Position numbers and translations under genes: made by a program. The notes under the pieces are model-generated. The model was not told where the DNA came from, did not search any database, and saw nothing but the letters and a program-made list of their open reading frames with translations. From NCBI GenBank assembly GCA_035301625.1, contig DATGTW010000144.1, positions 1 through 15,158 of the forward strand: a stretch of DNA of 15,158 bases. The letters are read 5' to 3'. Positions 1 to 8,345 of this stretch are shown piece after piece (positions within the stretch are counted from its first letter, which is position 1; every line of letters begins with the position of its first letter). The stretch comes from Paenalcaligenes sp035301625. Lineage in GTDB: Bacteria > Pseudomonadota > Gammaproteobacteria > Burkholderiales > Burkholderiaceae_B.

Positions 1-117
1 GATTTTCTGCAGTTCATACGTGACGAAGAAAAATTCCCCGATATTGAATCGCTTCGTGCTGCCATCGTAGATGACGTGCGCAGCGCACATGACTATTTCA
101 CCTCTCATGGACTATAA
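1..117 (+). CDS. ribF: Bifunctional riboflavin kinase / FAD synthetase, C-terminal end (partial)
   Basis: The window opens inside a reading frame that runs 38 codons to a TAA at 115-117. The tail includes LQFIRDEEKFPDIESLR and then a run resembling DVRSAHDYF, which fits the C-terminal helix of the riboflavin kinase domain of RibF (typically RDE-KF-..L...I..D...A..YF). RibF converts riboflavin to FMN and then FAD in the cytoplasm. The identification is supported by context: ribF sits directly upstream of ileS and lspA in very many proteobacteria. Its last 11 bp overlap the proposed ileS start at 107, so the two genes are probably co-transcribed and translationally coupled. The catalytic parts lie outside the window, so only the identity of the tail can be judged. 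Confidence 0.8.
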   Translation, partial: DFLQFIRDEEKFPDIESLRAAIVDDVRSAHDYFTSHGL

Positions 118-2956
118 ACATACACTCAATTTACCTGACACTCCTTTTCCCATGCGCGGCAACCTGCCCAAACGCGAACCCCGATGGGTCGCTGAATGGC
201 AAGAGAATAAGGTCTACGAGGCCATTCGCAAGGCCAGCGCCGGACGTCCCAAATTTATCCTTCATGACGGCCCACCGTATGCGAACGGTGATATTCATAT
301 AGGCCATGCCGTCAACAAAATACTCAAAGACATCATTATTAAAAGCCGTAATCTGGCGGGTTTTGATGCTCAGTACATTCCAGGCTGGGACTGCCATGGT
401 ATGCCCATCGAAATACAAATCGAAAGGAAGTTTGGTAAAAACCTGCCAGTAGAGGAAATGCAAGCCAAAGCACGCACATACGCTTACGAGCAAATAGAAC
501 GTCAGAAAAATGACTTTCTACGTCTAGGCGTCTTGGGTGAATGGGATAACCCCTACCTAACCATGAATTACAGCAACGAGGCTGACGAGCTTCGCGTACT
601 GGCCCAGATCATGAAAAAGGGTTTTGTATTTCGTGGGTTAAAACCTGTTAATTGGTGTTTTGATTGCCGCTCTGCACTGGCCGAAGCCGAGGTCGAATAT
701 GCCGATCGCACCGATCCATCCATCCATGTTGCTTTTCCCTTTGCTGACAAAGATGCTCTGGCTAAAGCCTTTGACACGGATCGTGTTGAGGATGGTGCGA
801 TTGTCATTTGGACCACCACCCCTTGGACCATTCCTGCCAACCAAGCCCTTAATGTCCACCCTGATCATGAATACGCACTGATCAATCTAAACACCCCTCA
901 GGAATTTGGCCGCCAACTTATTTTGGCTCGTGATCTCGTCGAATCCACCCTCGAAGAGCTAGGCATTCAGGGGCAAGTCATTGCAACTACCTCGGGGAAA
1001 AAACTCGAGCACATTGGTTTCCGTCATCCCTTGGCTACTGCCGATGCTGGCTATAACAGAGTTTCACCTGTTTATTGCGGTGACTATGTAATTCTAGATT
1101 CAGGGACAGGTGTGGTTCACTCTGCCCCCGCCTACGGTGTCGAGGATTTCATTTCCTGCAAAGAGCATGGTCTTGACGATACCGATATCTTAAACCCGGT
1201 CCAAGCTAACGGAGTGTATGCCGACAGCCTCCCCCTGTTTGGTGGTCAATTTATCTGGAAAGCCAACCCAGGCATTGTCCAAGCATTACAAGGCGTTGGT
1301 ACCCTCCTCAAGGCTGAAGACACCGAGCATAGCTACATGCACTGCTGGCGCCACAAAACTCCTGTGATTTACCGCGCTACCAGTCAATGGTTTGCAGGCA
1401 TGGATCGCGCCAACACTACAGGACGCACCTTGCGTGAAATGGCTCTTGAGGCTGTTGAAAATACGCGTTTCTTTCCTTCCTGGGGCAAAGCACGATTACA
1501 TTCCATGATCGCCAACCGCCCTGATTGGACGCTATCCAGACAAAGACAATGGGGCGTGCCAATGGGCATTTTTCTACATAAAGAAACCGGTGAGCTCCAC
1601 CCCGATACGCCCGAGCTACTCGAAAAGGTAGCTGATTTAATCGAAGCACACGGCATCGAAATCTGGCAAGACATCAAGGCCGAAGATCTCATTGGTGAAG
1701 ACGCCCAGGATTACGAAAAGAGCAAAGATACGCTTGATGTCTGGTTTGATTCCGGTACAACTCATGCCACTGTGATGGGCGGTGATAACGATTCGCACAT
1801 CAAAGGCTCCCATACACAGCAACTACAATGGCCTGCAGATCTCTATTTAGAGGGCTCAGACCAGCATAGAGGATGGTTTCATTCTTCTTTGCTCACCGGC
1901 TGTATGCTCTACGAACGTGCTCCCTATAAAGCCTTACTTACACACGGTTTTGTGGTTGATGGAAAAGGCCACAAAATGAGTAAATCTGTGGGCAACGTAG
2001 TTTACCCCCAAAAGATTGCAGACTCTTTAGGTGCTGAAATCCTTCGGCTTTGGGTAGCGGCTACAGACTACTCTGGCGAGCTTTTTATTTCTGATGAAAT
2101 CTTAAAGCGTGTCGTCGAATCCTATCGTCGTATCCGTAATACGCTCAAGTTTTTACTGGGCAACCTTGCCGATTTTGATCCGCAAAAAAATGCTGTCCCC
2201 GTCGATGACCTGCTAGAAATCGATCGTTATGCATTAGCTTTGACAGAACAAATGCAAGCACGCGCATTGCAACACTATGAAAAGTATGAATTTCATCCCA
2301 TCGTGTCGCGATTCCAAACCTTTTGCTCAGAAGATCTAGGCGCATTCTATCTGGACATTCTCAAGGACAGGCTCTACACCACAAAAACAGATGGACTAGC
2401 CCGCCGCAGTGCGCAAACTGCCCTGTATCATATTACCCAGGCTTTACTACGTTTGATGGCTCCTATCCTGACCTTTACAACCGAAGAAGCTTGGCAAGAC
2501 CTACACCTAAATGCCGCCGACAAGCCCCTAACCATTTTTACCGAACGCTATTATCCAGTGCCCCTTAGCACTGATAGCGATGCTTTACTTGAAAAATGGA
2601 CTGCAATACGGGCGATTCGCTCTGAGGTCATGCGCGAGATTGAACATGTCCGTAGCAAGGGCCAAATTGGGTCATCCTTGGCCGCTCAGCTGAGCATTGT
2701 GGCAGCCGGTCAGGACTACGAACTGCTGAAATCTTTGCGCGACAATCTACGTTTTGCTTTTATTGTTTCGGCGGCACAAGTCCAACAGGGCAGTAATGAT
2801 GAAATTCAGATTAGTGTTACGCCAAGTACTGATGACAAATGCGAGCGTTGCTGGCACCACGAACCATCCGTGGGTCAAGACACGCAGCATTCGACTTTGT
2901 GTGCACGCTGCGTCACTAATATAGTAGGTAATGGTGAACAAAGATCCTTTGTCTAA
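107..2956 (+). CDS. ileS: Isoleucyl-tRNA synthetase
   Basis: Class I aminoacyl-tRNA synthetase that charges tRNA-Ile in the cytoplasm; 949 aa, normal for the bacterial zinc-containing form. The HIGH motif is at residues 64-67 (296-307), followed by GWDCHGMPIE. The CP1 editing domain carries the WTTTPWTIPANQ stretch. KMSKS is at residues 623-627 (1973-1987), within GHKMSKSVGN. A C-terminal four-cysteine zinc knuckle is formed by C912, C915, C932 and C935. The frame stays open upstream to an ATG at 71, but the protein beginning MDYKHTLNLPDTPFPMRG matches the usual N-terminus, so I place the start at 107; this leaves an 11 bp overlap with ribF. The 3' end overlaps lspA by 26 bp. Nothing suggests the mupirocin-resistant eukaryotic-like form. 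Confidence 0.97.
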   Translation: MDYKHTLNLPDTPFPMRGNLPKREPRWVAEWQENKVYEAIRKASAGRPKFILHDGPPYANGDIHIGHAVNKILKDIIIKSRNLAGFDAQYIPGWDCHGMPIEIQIERKFGKNLPVEEMQAKARTYAYEQIERQKNDFLRLGVLGEWDNPYLTMNYSNEADELRVLAQIMKKGFVFRGLKPVNWCFDCRSALAEAEVEYADRTDPSIHVAFPFADKDALAKAFDTDRVEDGAIVIWTTTPWTIPANQALNVHPDHEYALINLNTPQEFGRQLILARDLVESTLEELGIQGQVIATTSGKKLEHIGFRHPLATADAGYNRVSPVYCGDYVILDSGTGVVHSAPAYGVEDFISCKEHGLDDTDILNPVQANGVYADSLPLFGGQFIWKANPGIVQALQGVGTLLKAEDTEHSYMHCWRHKTPVIYRATSQWFAGMDRANTTGRTLREMALEAVENTRFFPSWGKARLHSMIANRPDWTLSRQRQWGVPMGIFLHKETGELHPDTPELLEKVADLIEAHGIEIWQDIKAEDLIGEDAQDYEKSKDTLDVWFDSGTTHATVMGGDNDSHIKGSHTQQLQWPADLYLEGSDQHRGWFHSSLLTGCMLYERAPYKALLTHGFVVDGKGHKMSKSVGNVVYPQKIADSLGAEILRLWVAATDYSGELFISDEILKRVVESYRRIRNTLKFLLGNLADFDPQKNAVPVDDLLEIDRYALALTEQMQARALQHYEKYEFHPIVSRFQTFCSEDLGAFYLDILKDRLYTTKTDGLARRSAQTALYHITQALLRLMAPILTFTTEEAWQDLHLNAADKPLTIFTERYYPVPLSTDSDALLEKWTAIRAIRSEVMREIEHVRSKGQIGSSLAAQLSIVAAGQDYELLKSLRDNLRFAFIVSAAQVQQGSNDEIQISVTPSTDDKCERCWHHEPSVGQDTQHSTLCARCVTNIVGNGEQRSFV

Positions 2957-3488
2957 GCCCGCCCCTGATAAACACAAAAGCCGCGGTTTTAAAAGCCGTG
3001 GCTTTTGGTTTTGGGTAATTTTGGCATCTATTATCGTTGTCATTGATCAGTACACTAAAGGCTGGTTTGATAGCCATTTATACTATGGTGAACGCTGGCA
3101 AATTTTGCCCTTTTTCGATGTCACTTTGTTATACAACCCCGGAGCAGCATTTAGCTTCCTGGCAGGCGCAGATGGTTGGCAACGCTGGTTCTTTAGCCTG
3201 ATTGCTCTGATCGCAACCGTACTTATTGTTTATTGGCTGCAAAGACAACCCGATAAAAAACTTTTTTGTACGGCTCTGAGTTGTATTTTGGGGGGGGCCT
3301 TGGGCAACGTGCTAGATAGAATCTTACATGGCCATGTAATTGATTTTATCCTTTTTCACTGGCAATCATGGCACTTTCCCGCCTTTAATGTTGCGGACAT
3401 TGCAATTACTATAGGGGCAGCATTACTCATTATCGAAGAGTTCTTGCGTGTCCAGCGCACAAAGAACAACCCTACCTCAAGGCGATGA
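2931..3488 (+). CDS. lspA: Lipoprotein signal peptidase (signal peptidase II)
   Basis: Inner-membrane aspartyl peptidase that removes the signal peptide of diacylglyceryl-modified prolipoproteins. The 185 aa protein has hydrophobic segments near residues 26-41, 86-101, 112-125 and 153-170. The family signatures are visible: GNVLDR (125-130), VIDF ending with the first catalytic Asp D138, and FNVADIAI with the second, D156. Their 18-residue spacing equals that of E. coli LspA (D123/D141). Compared with the usual 160-170 aa, the cytosolic N-terminus is about 20 residues longer and holds a tandem KSRGF repeat. The ATG at 2931 lies inside the end of ileS, with only a weak upstream AGGT, so initiation probably depends on translation of ileS. 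An eight-G run at 3290-3297 lies just before the first catalytic motif. Confidence 0.96.
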   Translation: MVNKDPLSKPAPDKHKSRGFKSRGFWFWVILASIIVVIDQYTKGWFDSHLYYGERWQILPFFDVTLLYNPGAAFSFLAGADGWQRWFFSLIALIATVLIVYWLQRQPDKKLFCTALSCILGGALGNVLDRILHGHVIDFILFHWQSWHFPAFNVADIAITIGAALLIIEEFLRVQRTKNNPTSRR

Positions 3489-3494
3489 CTCAGC

Positions 3495-4694
3495 ATGCAA
3501 TACTGTCACGGAAAACATCTAATTCTAGCGCTTACCGGAGGCATTGCTGCCTACAAGGGAGCAGAGCTGGTCCGTCGTGGCCGAGAAGTCGGTCTAAACA
3601 TTGATGTTGTCATGACCGCAGCCGCACAAAAATTCGTGCAGCCCATCACATTTCAAGCCCTTTCAGGCCGACGCGTACTGACCGATTTATGGGACCCCCT
3701 AATTCCTGACAGCATGGCACACATTCATCTTAGTCGACAAGCAGATGCCCTGCTAGTAGCACCGGCTACGGCAGATTTCATTGCTCGTGCGGCTCAAGGA
3801 CGCGCCGATGATCTTTTAACAACGATGGTGCTCGCACGCGGCGACTGCCCCATGCTAATTGCGCCAGCAATGAATAAAGAAATGTGGGCGCACCCAGCAA
3901 CACAACGTAATATCGCACAATTGCAAGATGATGGCGTTCAGGTTTTAGGCCCTGCTGCTGGTGAACAAGCTTGTGGCGAGGTGGGCTCGGGCCGTATGCT
4001 TGAGCCGCACGAGCTACTGCATGAGCTCAACGCATTTTTTGCACCTAAACCATTGCTAGGAAAACAGGTTTTGCTCACTGCGGGACCCACTAGCGAAGCC
4101 ATCGACCCAATTCGCGTAATTACCAATCGCTCATCTGGAAAAATGGGCTATGCAATTGCGCACGCTGCTGCATTGGCTGGCGCACAGGTAACACTGATTT
4201 CTGGCCCGGTGGCCTTGCCCACGCCCTATGGAGTACAGCGCATCAATGTGCAAAGCGCACGTGAAATGCACGACGCGGTGATGGCACAGGCCAGTCAGGC
4301 GGATATTTTTATAGGCGTTGCTGCAGTGGCAGATTGGTATGTGAAAAACGCTGCTAACCAAAAACTTAAAAAAGATCGATATGCAGGCTTTAATAATCTG
4401 GAGTTTGCAGAAAACCCTGATATCCTGGCCAGCGTCGCAGCATTGCCGACAGCCCCCTATTGCGTGGGCTTTGCAGCCGAAACCCAGCATTTGCTAGAGT
4501 TTGCTGATCAAAAACGCAAACGTAAAGGCATCCCTCTATTGGTCGCTAATTTAGCCCAAGAAACGATGGATGCTGATGATACACGCATGCATCTCATCGA
4601 CGACCAAGGCATCGATCGCTGGGAAAAACTACCCAAAGACCAAGCCGCCAGCAATCTCATTTTGGCCATTGCTCAACGTTTGGCTCAACGGTAA
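3495..4694 (+). CDS. coaBC: Bifunctional phosphopantothenoylcysteine decarboxylase / phosphopantothenate-cysteine ligase
   Basis: Catalyses two coenzyme A steps: CoaB joins 4'-phosphopantothenate to cysteine using CTP, and CoaC decarboxylates the product using FMN. In the 399 aa protein the CoaC half comes first. It shows TGGIAAYK at 14-21, the active-site His H76 in MAHIHLSRQ, PAMNKEMW with N127, and the CoaC cysteine C160 in ACGEVGSGRM. The CoaB half starts near residue 185 with LLTAGPTSEAIDPIR, then ITNRSSGKMG, and later a lysine-rich KLKKDR matching the CTP-binding region. The start at 3495 is 6 bp after the lspA stop; the ATG at 3485 overlapping that stop is out of frame. This belongs to the ribF-ileS-lspA unit and is followed by dut, its common neighbour. 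Confidence 0.97.
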   Translation: MQYCHGKHLILALTGGIAAYKGAELVRRGREVGLNIDVVMTAAAQKFVQPITFQALSGRRVLTDLWDPLIPDSMAHIHLSRQADALLVAPATADFIARAAQGRADDLLTTMVLARGDCPMLIAPAMNKEMWAHPATQRNIAQLQDDGVQVLGPAAGEQACGEVGSGRMLEPHELLHELNAFFAPKPLLGKQVLLTAGPTSEAIDPIRVITNRSSGKMGYAIAHAAALAGAQVTLISGPVALPTPYGVQRINVQSAREMHDAVMAQASQADIFIGVAAVADWYVKNAANQKLKKDRYAGFNNLEFAENPDILASVAALPTAPYCVGFAAETQHLLEFADQKRKRKGIPLLVANLAQETMDADDTRMHLIDDQGIDRWEKLPKDQAASNLILAIAQRLAQR

Positions 4695-4761
4695 ATCCTA
4701 CTGTCAGACTCGAAGTCTTATCCCCTAACTTTTTGGCTTATAACTATCGGTGACATAAATA

Positions 4762-5208
4762 ATGCTAACTGTTGATTTAAAAATTTTGGATGATCGTCTC
4801 ACAGAAGCGCCACAATACGCCACTCAGGGCTCTGCAGGCCTGGACGTGCGTGCATGTATTGATGCTCCCATTACATTAGATCCAGGACACGGTGATTTGC
4901 TGCCTACCGGTTTTGCAATGCATTTGGCCAACCCCGCGTACGCAGCACTGCTACTGCCCCGATCTGGGCTCGGCCATAAACATGGCATTGTTTTAGGCAA
5001 TCTGACAGGTCTCATTGATTCAGACTATCAGGGGCCGCTCATGGTGTCAGTATGGAATCGTAGCCAAACCCCCTACACTATCGAGCCTATGGAGAGAATC
5101 GCACAAATGATCATCGTACCTGTACAACAAGCACAATTTAATATCGTCGACGAATTCCAAGCCAGCGCACGTGGTACAGGTGGTTTTGGCAGTACAGGTC
5201 AAAAATAA
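4762..5208 (+). CDS. dut: Deoxyuridine 5'-triphosphate nucleotidohydrolase (dUTPase)
   Basis: Hydrolyses dUTP to dUMP and pyrophosphate, keeping uracil out of DNA and supplying the dTMP precursor. The 148 aa length is normal for the homotrimeric family. All five conserved motifs are present in order: AGLDVRA (25-31), PRSGLG (66-71), GNLTGLIDSDYQG with the conserved Asp D86 (79-91), the ERIAQMI region (111-117), and the glycine-rich C-terminal RGTGGFGSTG (137-146) that closes over the nucleotide. GGTGA about 8 nt before the ATG serves as ribosome-binding site. It follows coaBC by 67 bp, a gap with one small AGACT-CGA-AGTCT dyad (4706-4718) but no convincing terminator, so it may share the upstream transcript. 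A strong terminator lies 55 bp downstream. Confidence 0.97.
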   Translation: MLTVDLKILDDRLTEAPQYATQGSAGLDVRACIDAPITLDPGHGDLLPTGFAMHLANPAYAALLLPRSGLGHKHGIVLGNLTGLIDSDYQGPLMVSVWNRSQTPYTIEPMERIAQMIIVPVQQAQFNIVDEFQASARGTGGFGSTGQK

Positions 5209-5263
5209 AATTATCCAATGAAAATTGCTTGCTAACAGGTTTTACAGGCAATCACTTAATAAA

Positions 5264-5292
5264 AAAGCCAGGTGAAATACTCACCTGGCTTT
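5264..5292. terminator. Bidirectional intrinsic terminator between dut and clpA
   Basis: A perfect 12 bp inverted repeat, AAAGCCAGGTGA and TCACCTGGCTTT, with a 5 nt AATAC loop. On the + strand it is followed by TTTGTTTAT and would end the ribF-dut transcript. On the - strand the A-run at 5261-5266 becomes a U-tract, so it would also end clpA transcription. It sits between two convergent genes, as expected for a shared terminator. The DNA between it and the clpA stop (5293-5370) shows nothing else I can call. Confidence 0.9.
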
Positions 5293-5370
5293 GTTTATAG
5301 AACGCCCACTAGTGTAAGGCGGGGGCCGTATCATTACGCTCTAGAGTTAAACTAGCAGTAACAACATCTA

Positions 5371-7722
5371 TCAACCTTCTTCATTTACGAGAGCAGCAGA
5401 GGTTTTGTCGTTGTCTTTGCTGCTTTTGTCATCCTCTTCGTCGTTAAACTGCAGAATAACCTCACCATCATCGTCAACGTCGACAACAACGGATCCACCC
5501 GAAGTTAAAGCACCAAACAAGAGCTGATCTGCTAAAGCGCGGCGAATCGTGTCTTGGATTAGGCGATGCATGGGACGCGCACCCATAGCAGGATCAAATC
5601 CTTTTTCGGCCAAGTGGTTACGCAAAGCATCGCTAAACGTGACATCTACCCGTTTTTCAGTTAACTGCTGCTCGAGCTCGAGTAAGAATTTATCGACCAC
5701 GCGCAGGATGATGTCCTGACCCAAGGCGTTAAAGGGAATAATGGAATCGAGACGGTTTCTAAACTCGGGCGTAAAGGAACGTTCGATTTCACGCATATCA
5801 TCCCCTTGTGAACTGGTTTGTGCAAAACCAATGCTGACCTTACTGTAAGCCTGCGCACCTGCGTTGGTAGTCATAATCAGGATGACATTACGGAAATCAG
5901 CCTTGCGACCATTATTATCCGTAAGTGTCCCGTGATCCATCACCTGCAACAAGATATTGTAAACATCGGGATGCGCTTTCTCGATCTCATCCAATAACAA
6001 TACGCTATGCGGATGTTTAGTAATGGCCTCGGTTAATAATCCACCCTGGTCAAAACCTACATACCCTGGTGGCGCACCAATCAAGCGCGATACAGTATGA
6101 CGCTCCATGTACTCGGACATATCAAAGCGTACCAATTCGACCCCCAATATAAAGGCTAGCTGTCGGGCCAATTCGGTTTTACCCACCCCTGTGGGCCCAG
6201 AAAAAAGAAACGAACCGATCGGTTTGTTAGGATTACCCAACCCTGAACGAGACATCTTGATTGATGCAGCCAAAGCATCGATTGCCTTGCCCTGACCAAA
6301 GACCACGGTCTTGAGATCGCGCTCGAGTGTTGCCAAACGATTGCGATCATCTGCAGAGACCGACTGAGGCGGTATCCTTGCTATCTGAGCAACAATATTT
6401 TGTATGTCCGTCTTACTGATTGTTTTCTTTTGGCGAGAGGGTGGTAATAATCGTAAAGCCGCCCCGGCCTCGTCAATCACATCGATGGCTTTATCAGGCA
6501 GGAAACGATCGTTAATGTGTCGCGCTGATAACTCAGCAGCGGCACTCAACGCAGATTGCGTATAACGGGCACCGTGGTGTTTTTCATAATGCTCTTTGAG
6601 ACCACGCAATATCTGTACTGTTTCCTGCACGGTCGGCTCGACAACATCGATTTTCTGAAAACGACGCGAAAGCGCATGATCTTTTTCAAAAATCCCACGG
6701 TATTCGCTATAAGTCGTGGCCCCCATGCACTTGAGCTCGGAGGCTGCCAAAGCAGGCTTGAGCAGGTTCGACGCATCAAGCGTCCCACCAGAGGCAGAAC
6801 CCGCACCAATTAAAGTATGGATTTCGTCAATAAACAGGACAGTAAACTCCTGTTCCGACAAGGCACTGAGCACAGTTTTTAAACGTTGCTCAAAATCGCC
6901 ACGATATTTAGTGCCGGCCAATAATGCACCCATGTCCAAGGAGTACACGACTGCATTTTTTAATAGATCAGGAACCTCACCGGCAACTATTCGAGCAGCC
7001 AAGCCCTCGGCAATAGCGGTTTTACCCACCCCTGCCTCACCCACTAGCAAGGGGTTGTTTTTACGCCTACGGCAAAGCACCTGTACCACCCGTTCGAGCT
7101 CTTTGTCACGACCAATCAAAGGATCAATACGACCCTCATTGGCGGCCTCGTTGAGGTTAGTCGTGTACAGCTCCAAGGGAGACTTTTGATTATCCCCACC
7201 CCGAGACTGTTGCTGTGAGCCCGAACCGGGCCCTGTAGGCCGTGTTGGACGCGCACTGGAACGGATAGGTGCGGCAGTGCCCCCGGCTTTTGTAATGCCG
7301 TGAGACAAATAATTGACCACATCCAGGCGCGTAATTTTTTGCTGGTGCAAATAATACACGGCGTGGGAGTCTTTTTCACCATATAGTGCCACCAGAACAT
7401 TGGCACCGGTGACCTCCCCTTTGTTGCCCACACTAGAGGATACGTGCATGATAGCGCGCTGGATCACGCGCTGAAAGCCCAACGTAGGCTGCGCATCGGC
7501 ATGCTCTTGATTGGAACTTGTAGGGGTGTTTTCTTTTATGAAATTATTGAGATCTTCGCGTAATTTATCAATGTCCGCAGCACAGGCACGCAGAACCTCT
7601 ACAGCAGATGTATTTTCCAACAAGGCCAGCAAAAGGTGCTCAACGGTCATTAGCTCATGGCCCGCTTCGCGAGCCTCTTTAAAGGCCTTTTGCAAGCTTA
7701 ACTCTAATTCTTCGGAGATCAC
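5371..7722 (-). CDS. clpA: ATP-dependent Clp protease ATP-binding subunit ClpA
   Basis: Hexameric AAA+ unfoldase that feeds substrates to ClpP in the cytoplasm. The 783 aa protein has a Clp N-domain (about 1-145), a linker rich in S, G, Q and P (about 150-180), a first ATPase module with Walker A GEAGVGKT at 228-235 and Walker B FIDEIH near 297-302, and a second with GPTGVGKT at 509-516 and LLLDEIEKAH. IGF at 631-633, in a loop before FTPEFRNRLD, is the expected ClpP-docking tripeptide. I chose the GTG at 7722 because AGGAGG lies 4 nt upstream and the protein then starts ISEELELSL like relatives; the frame extends to an ATG at 7758 that adds 12 unrelated residues. The last 22 residues form a charged, mostly acidic tail. 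The adaptor gene clpS lies upstream on the same strand. Confidence 0.97.
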   Translation of the reverse strand: MISEELELSLQKAFKEAREAGHELMTVEHLLLALLENTSAVEVLRACAADIDKLREDLNNFIKENTPTSSNQEHADAQPTLGFQRVIQRAIMHVSSSVGNKGEVTGANVLVALYGEKDSHAVYYLHQQKITRLDVVNYLSHGITKAGGTAAPIRSSARPTRPTGPGSGSQQQSRGGDNQKSPLELYTTNLNEAANEGRIDPLIGRDKELERVVQVLCRRRKNNPLLVGEAGVGKTAIAEGLAARIVAGEVPDLLKNAVVYSLDMGALLAGTKYRGDFEQRLKTVLSALSEQEFTVLFIDEIHTLIGAGSASGGTLDASNLLKPALAASELKCMGATTYSEYRGIFEKDHALSRRFQKIDVVEPTVQETVQILRGLKEHYEKHHGARYTQSALSAAAELSARHINDRFLPDKAIDVIDEAGAALRLLPPSRQKKTISKTDIQNIVAQIARIPPQSVSADDRNRLATLERDLKTVVFGQGKAIDALAASIKMSRSGLGNPNKPIGSFLFSGPTGVGKTELARQLAFILGVELVRFDMSEYMERHTVSRLIGAPPGYVGFDQGGLLTEAITKHPHSVLLLDEIEKAHPDVYNILLQVMDHGTLTDNNGRKADFRNVILIMTTNAGAQAYSKVSIGFAQTSSQGDDMREIERSFTPEFRNRLDSIIPFNALGQDIILRVVDKFLLELEQQLTEKRVDVTFSDALRNHLAEKGFDPAMGARPMHRLIQDTIRRALADQLLFGALTSGGSVVVDVDDDGEVILQFNDEEDDKSSKDNDKTSAALVNEEG

Positions 7723-7947
7723 GCTTCCTCCTACACGACAAGAAAAACCCTGGGGCAATAAAGCAACCCATCTATAGTTACAGTGTACCTCACCACTGCA
7801 AAGCAGCCCATAAAAGGCAGATCTACTTTGCTCGTTAGGCTGTGTTTACTATTATCCAATCTGTATCAGGCATCTGCCCGTAGGTTTTTCCCTATATAAA
7901 ACTAAATTGATGCGACAGCTGTCGCCGACCTCTAGACTGATATCAAT
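7723..7947 (-). other. clpS-clpA intergenic region with two dyads
   Basis: This 225 bp gap contains no gene I can support. It holds a perfect 14 bp palindrome, GCGACAGCTGTCGC, at 7912-7925, and a near-perfect 20 bp palindrome with a single mismatched pair at 7932-7951 overlapping the clpS stop codon. On the - strand the first could fold as a 5 bp stem with a 4 nt loop, followed by AT-rich sequence, so partial termination after clpS is possible, as is a regulator site. A possible clpA promoter element is TTGCAG (- strand, 7801-7796), but no good -10 is correctly spaced, so I do not call one. The strong GTG-proximal ribosome-binding site lies at the 7723 end. Confidence 0.5.
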
Positions 7948-8271
7948 CTAGGAGTCTGATAAGACAGGTTCCATTACACACTTTAAAGGGTGTTCGCGAC
8001 TTCTGGCAAGTTGGTGCACCGTCTCGACACGCGTCTCGGCAATATCGTAAGGGTACACACCGCAGATCCCACGCCCCTTATAGTGTACTTTTAGCATGAT
8101 TCTTTCTGCTTCGGAGGGTGTTTTGTTAAAAACCTGGACAAGCACACTTACCACAAAATCCATTGGGGTGTAATCATCATTAAGCATGACGACCTGGTAC
8201 ATGGGGGGCTTTGCCAGTTCTTTTTCCCGCTCTAATACAACGCTGCCATCTCTTTCTATTTCAGTTGCCAT
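7948..8271 (-). CDS. clpS: ClpS, N-degron adaptor of ClpAP
   Basis: A 107 aa adaptor that binds the ClpA N-domain and delivers proteins bearing bulky hydrophobic N-terminal residues (N-degrons). After a flexible, charged first 20 residues, the core starts PPMYQVVMLNDDYTPMDFV. The alpha-amino-binding residues N31, D32 and D33, the gatekeeper M37 and H63 match E. coli N34, D35, D36, M40 and H66 with a constant offset of 3. The C-terminal HPLKCVMEP stretch is typical. There is no good Shine-Dalgarno before the ATG at 8271. The gene is upstream of clpA on the same strand and divergent from a cold-shock gene, the arrangement seen in E. coli (cspD / clpS-clpA). Confidence 0.96.
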   Translation of the reverse strand: MATEIERDGSVVLEREKELAKPPMYQVVMLNDDYTPMDFVVSVLVQVFNKTPSEAERIMLKVHYKGRGICGVYPYDIAETRVETVHQLARSREHPLKCVMEPVLSDS

Positions 8272-8295
8272 AGGTTGACTAGGTAATTTCCATAG

Positions 8296-8325
8296 TTGAC
8301 TGGTTTAAGCAATATTAAGCATTAT
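8296..8325 (+). promoter_or_regulatory. Possible sigma-70 promoter of the cold-shock gene
   Basis: TTGACT at 8296-8301 (5 of 6 to the -35 consensus) and CATTAT at 8320-8325 (4 of 6 to the -10) are separated by 18 bp. Transcription from here would start about 95 nt before the ATG, giving the long leader expected of cold-shock mRNAs. This rests on sequence match alone, and the divergent clpS promoter must share the same stretch. Confidence 0.4.
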
Positions 8326-8345
8326 CAAGGTTAGTCTGAAGCAAA

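Noticed and set aside
71..106. Upstream in-frame ATG at 71 as the ileS start
   Set aside because: It would overlap ribF by 47 bp and add 12 residues unlike the family; MDYKHTLNLPDTPFPMRG from 107 is the typical N-terminus.
131..493. 120-codon ORF opposite ileS
   Set aside because: Antisense of the conserved HIGH region; no independent evidence of coding.
5293..5370. CACTAGTG and CGCC/GGCG short repeats between the terminator and clpA
   Set aside because: Short, isolated and with no consistent structure or partner; expected by chance.
6716..7189. 157-codon ORF opposite clpA
   Set aside because: It is an antisense shadow within a strongly conserved ATPase domain; no recognisable features or ribosome-binding site.
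7723..7758. ATG at 7758 as the clpA start
   Set aside because: The 12 added residues are not ClpA-like, and the GTG at 7722 has AGGAGG 4 nt upstream.
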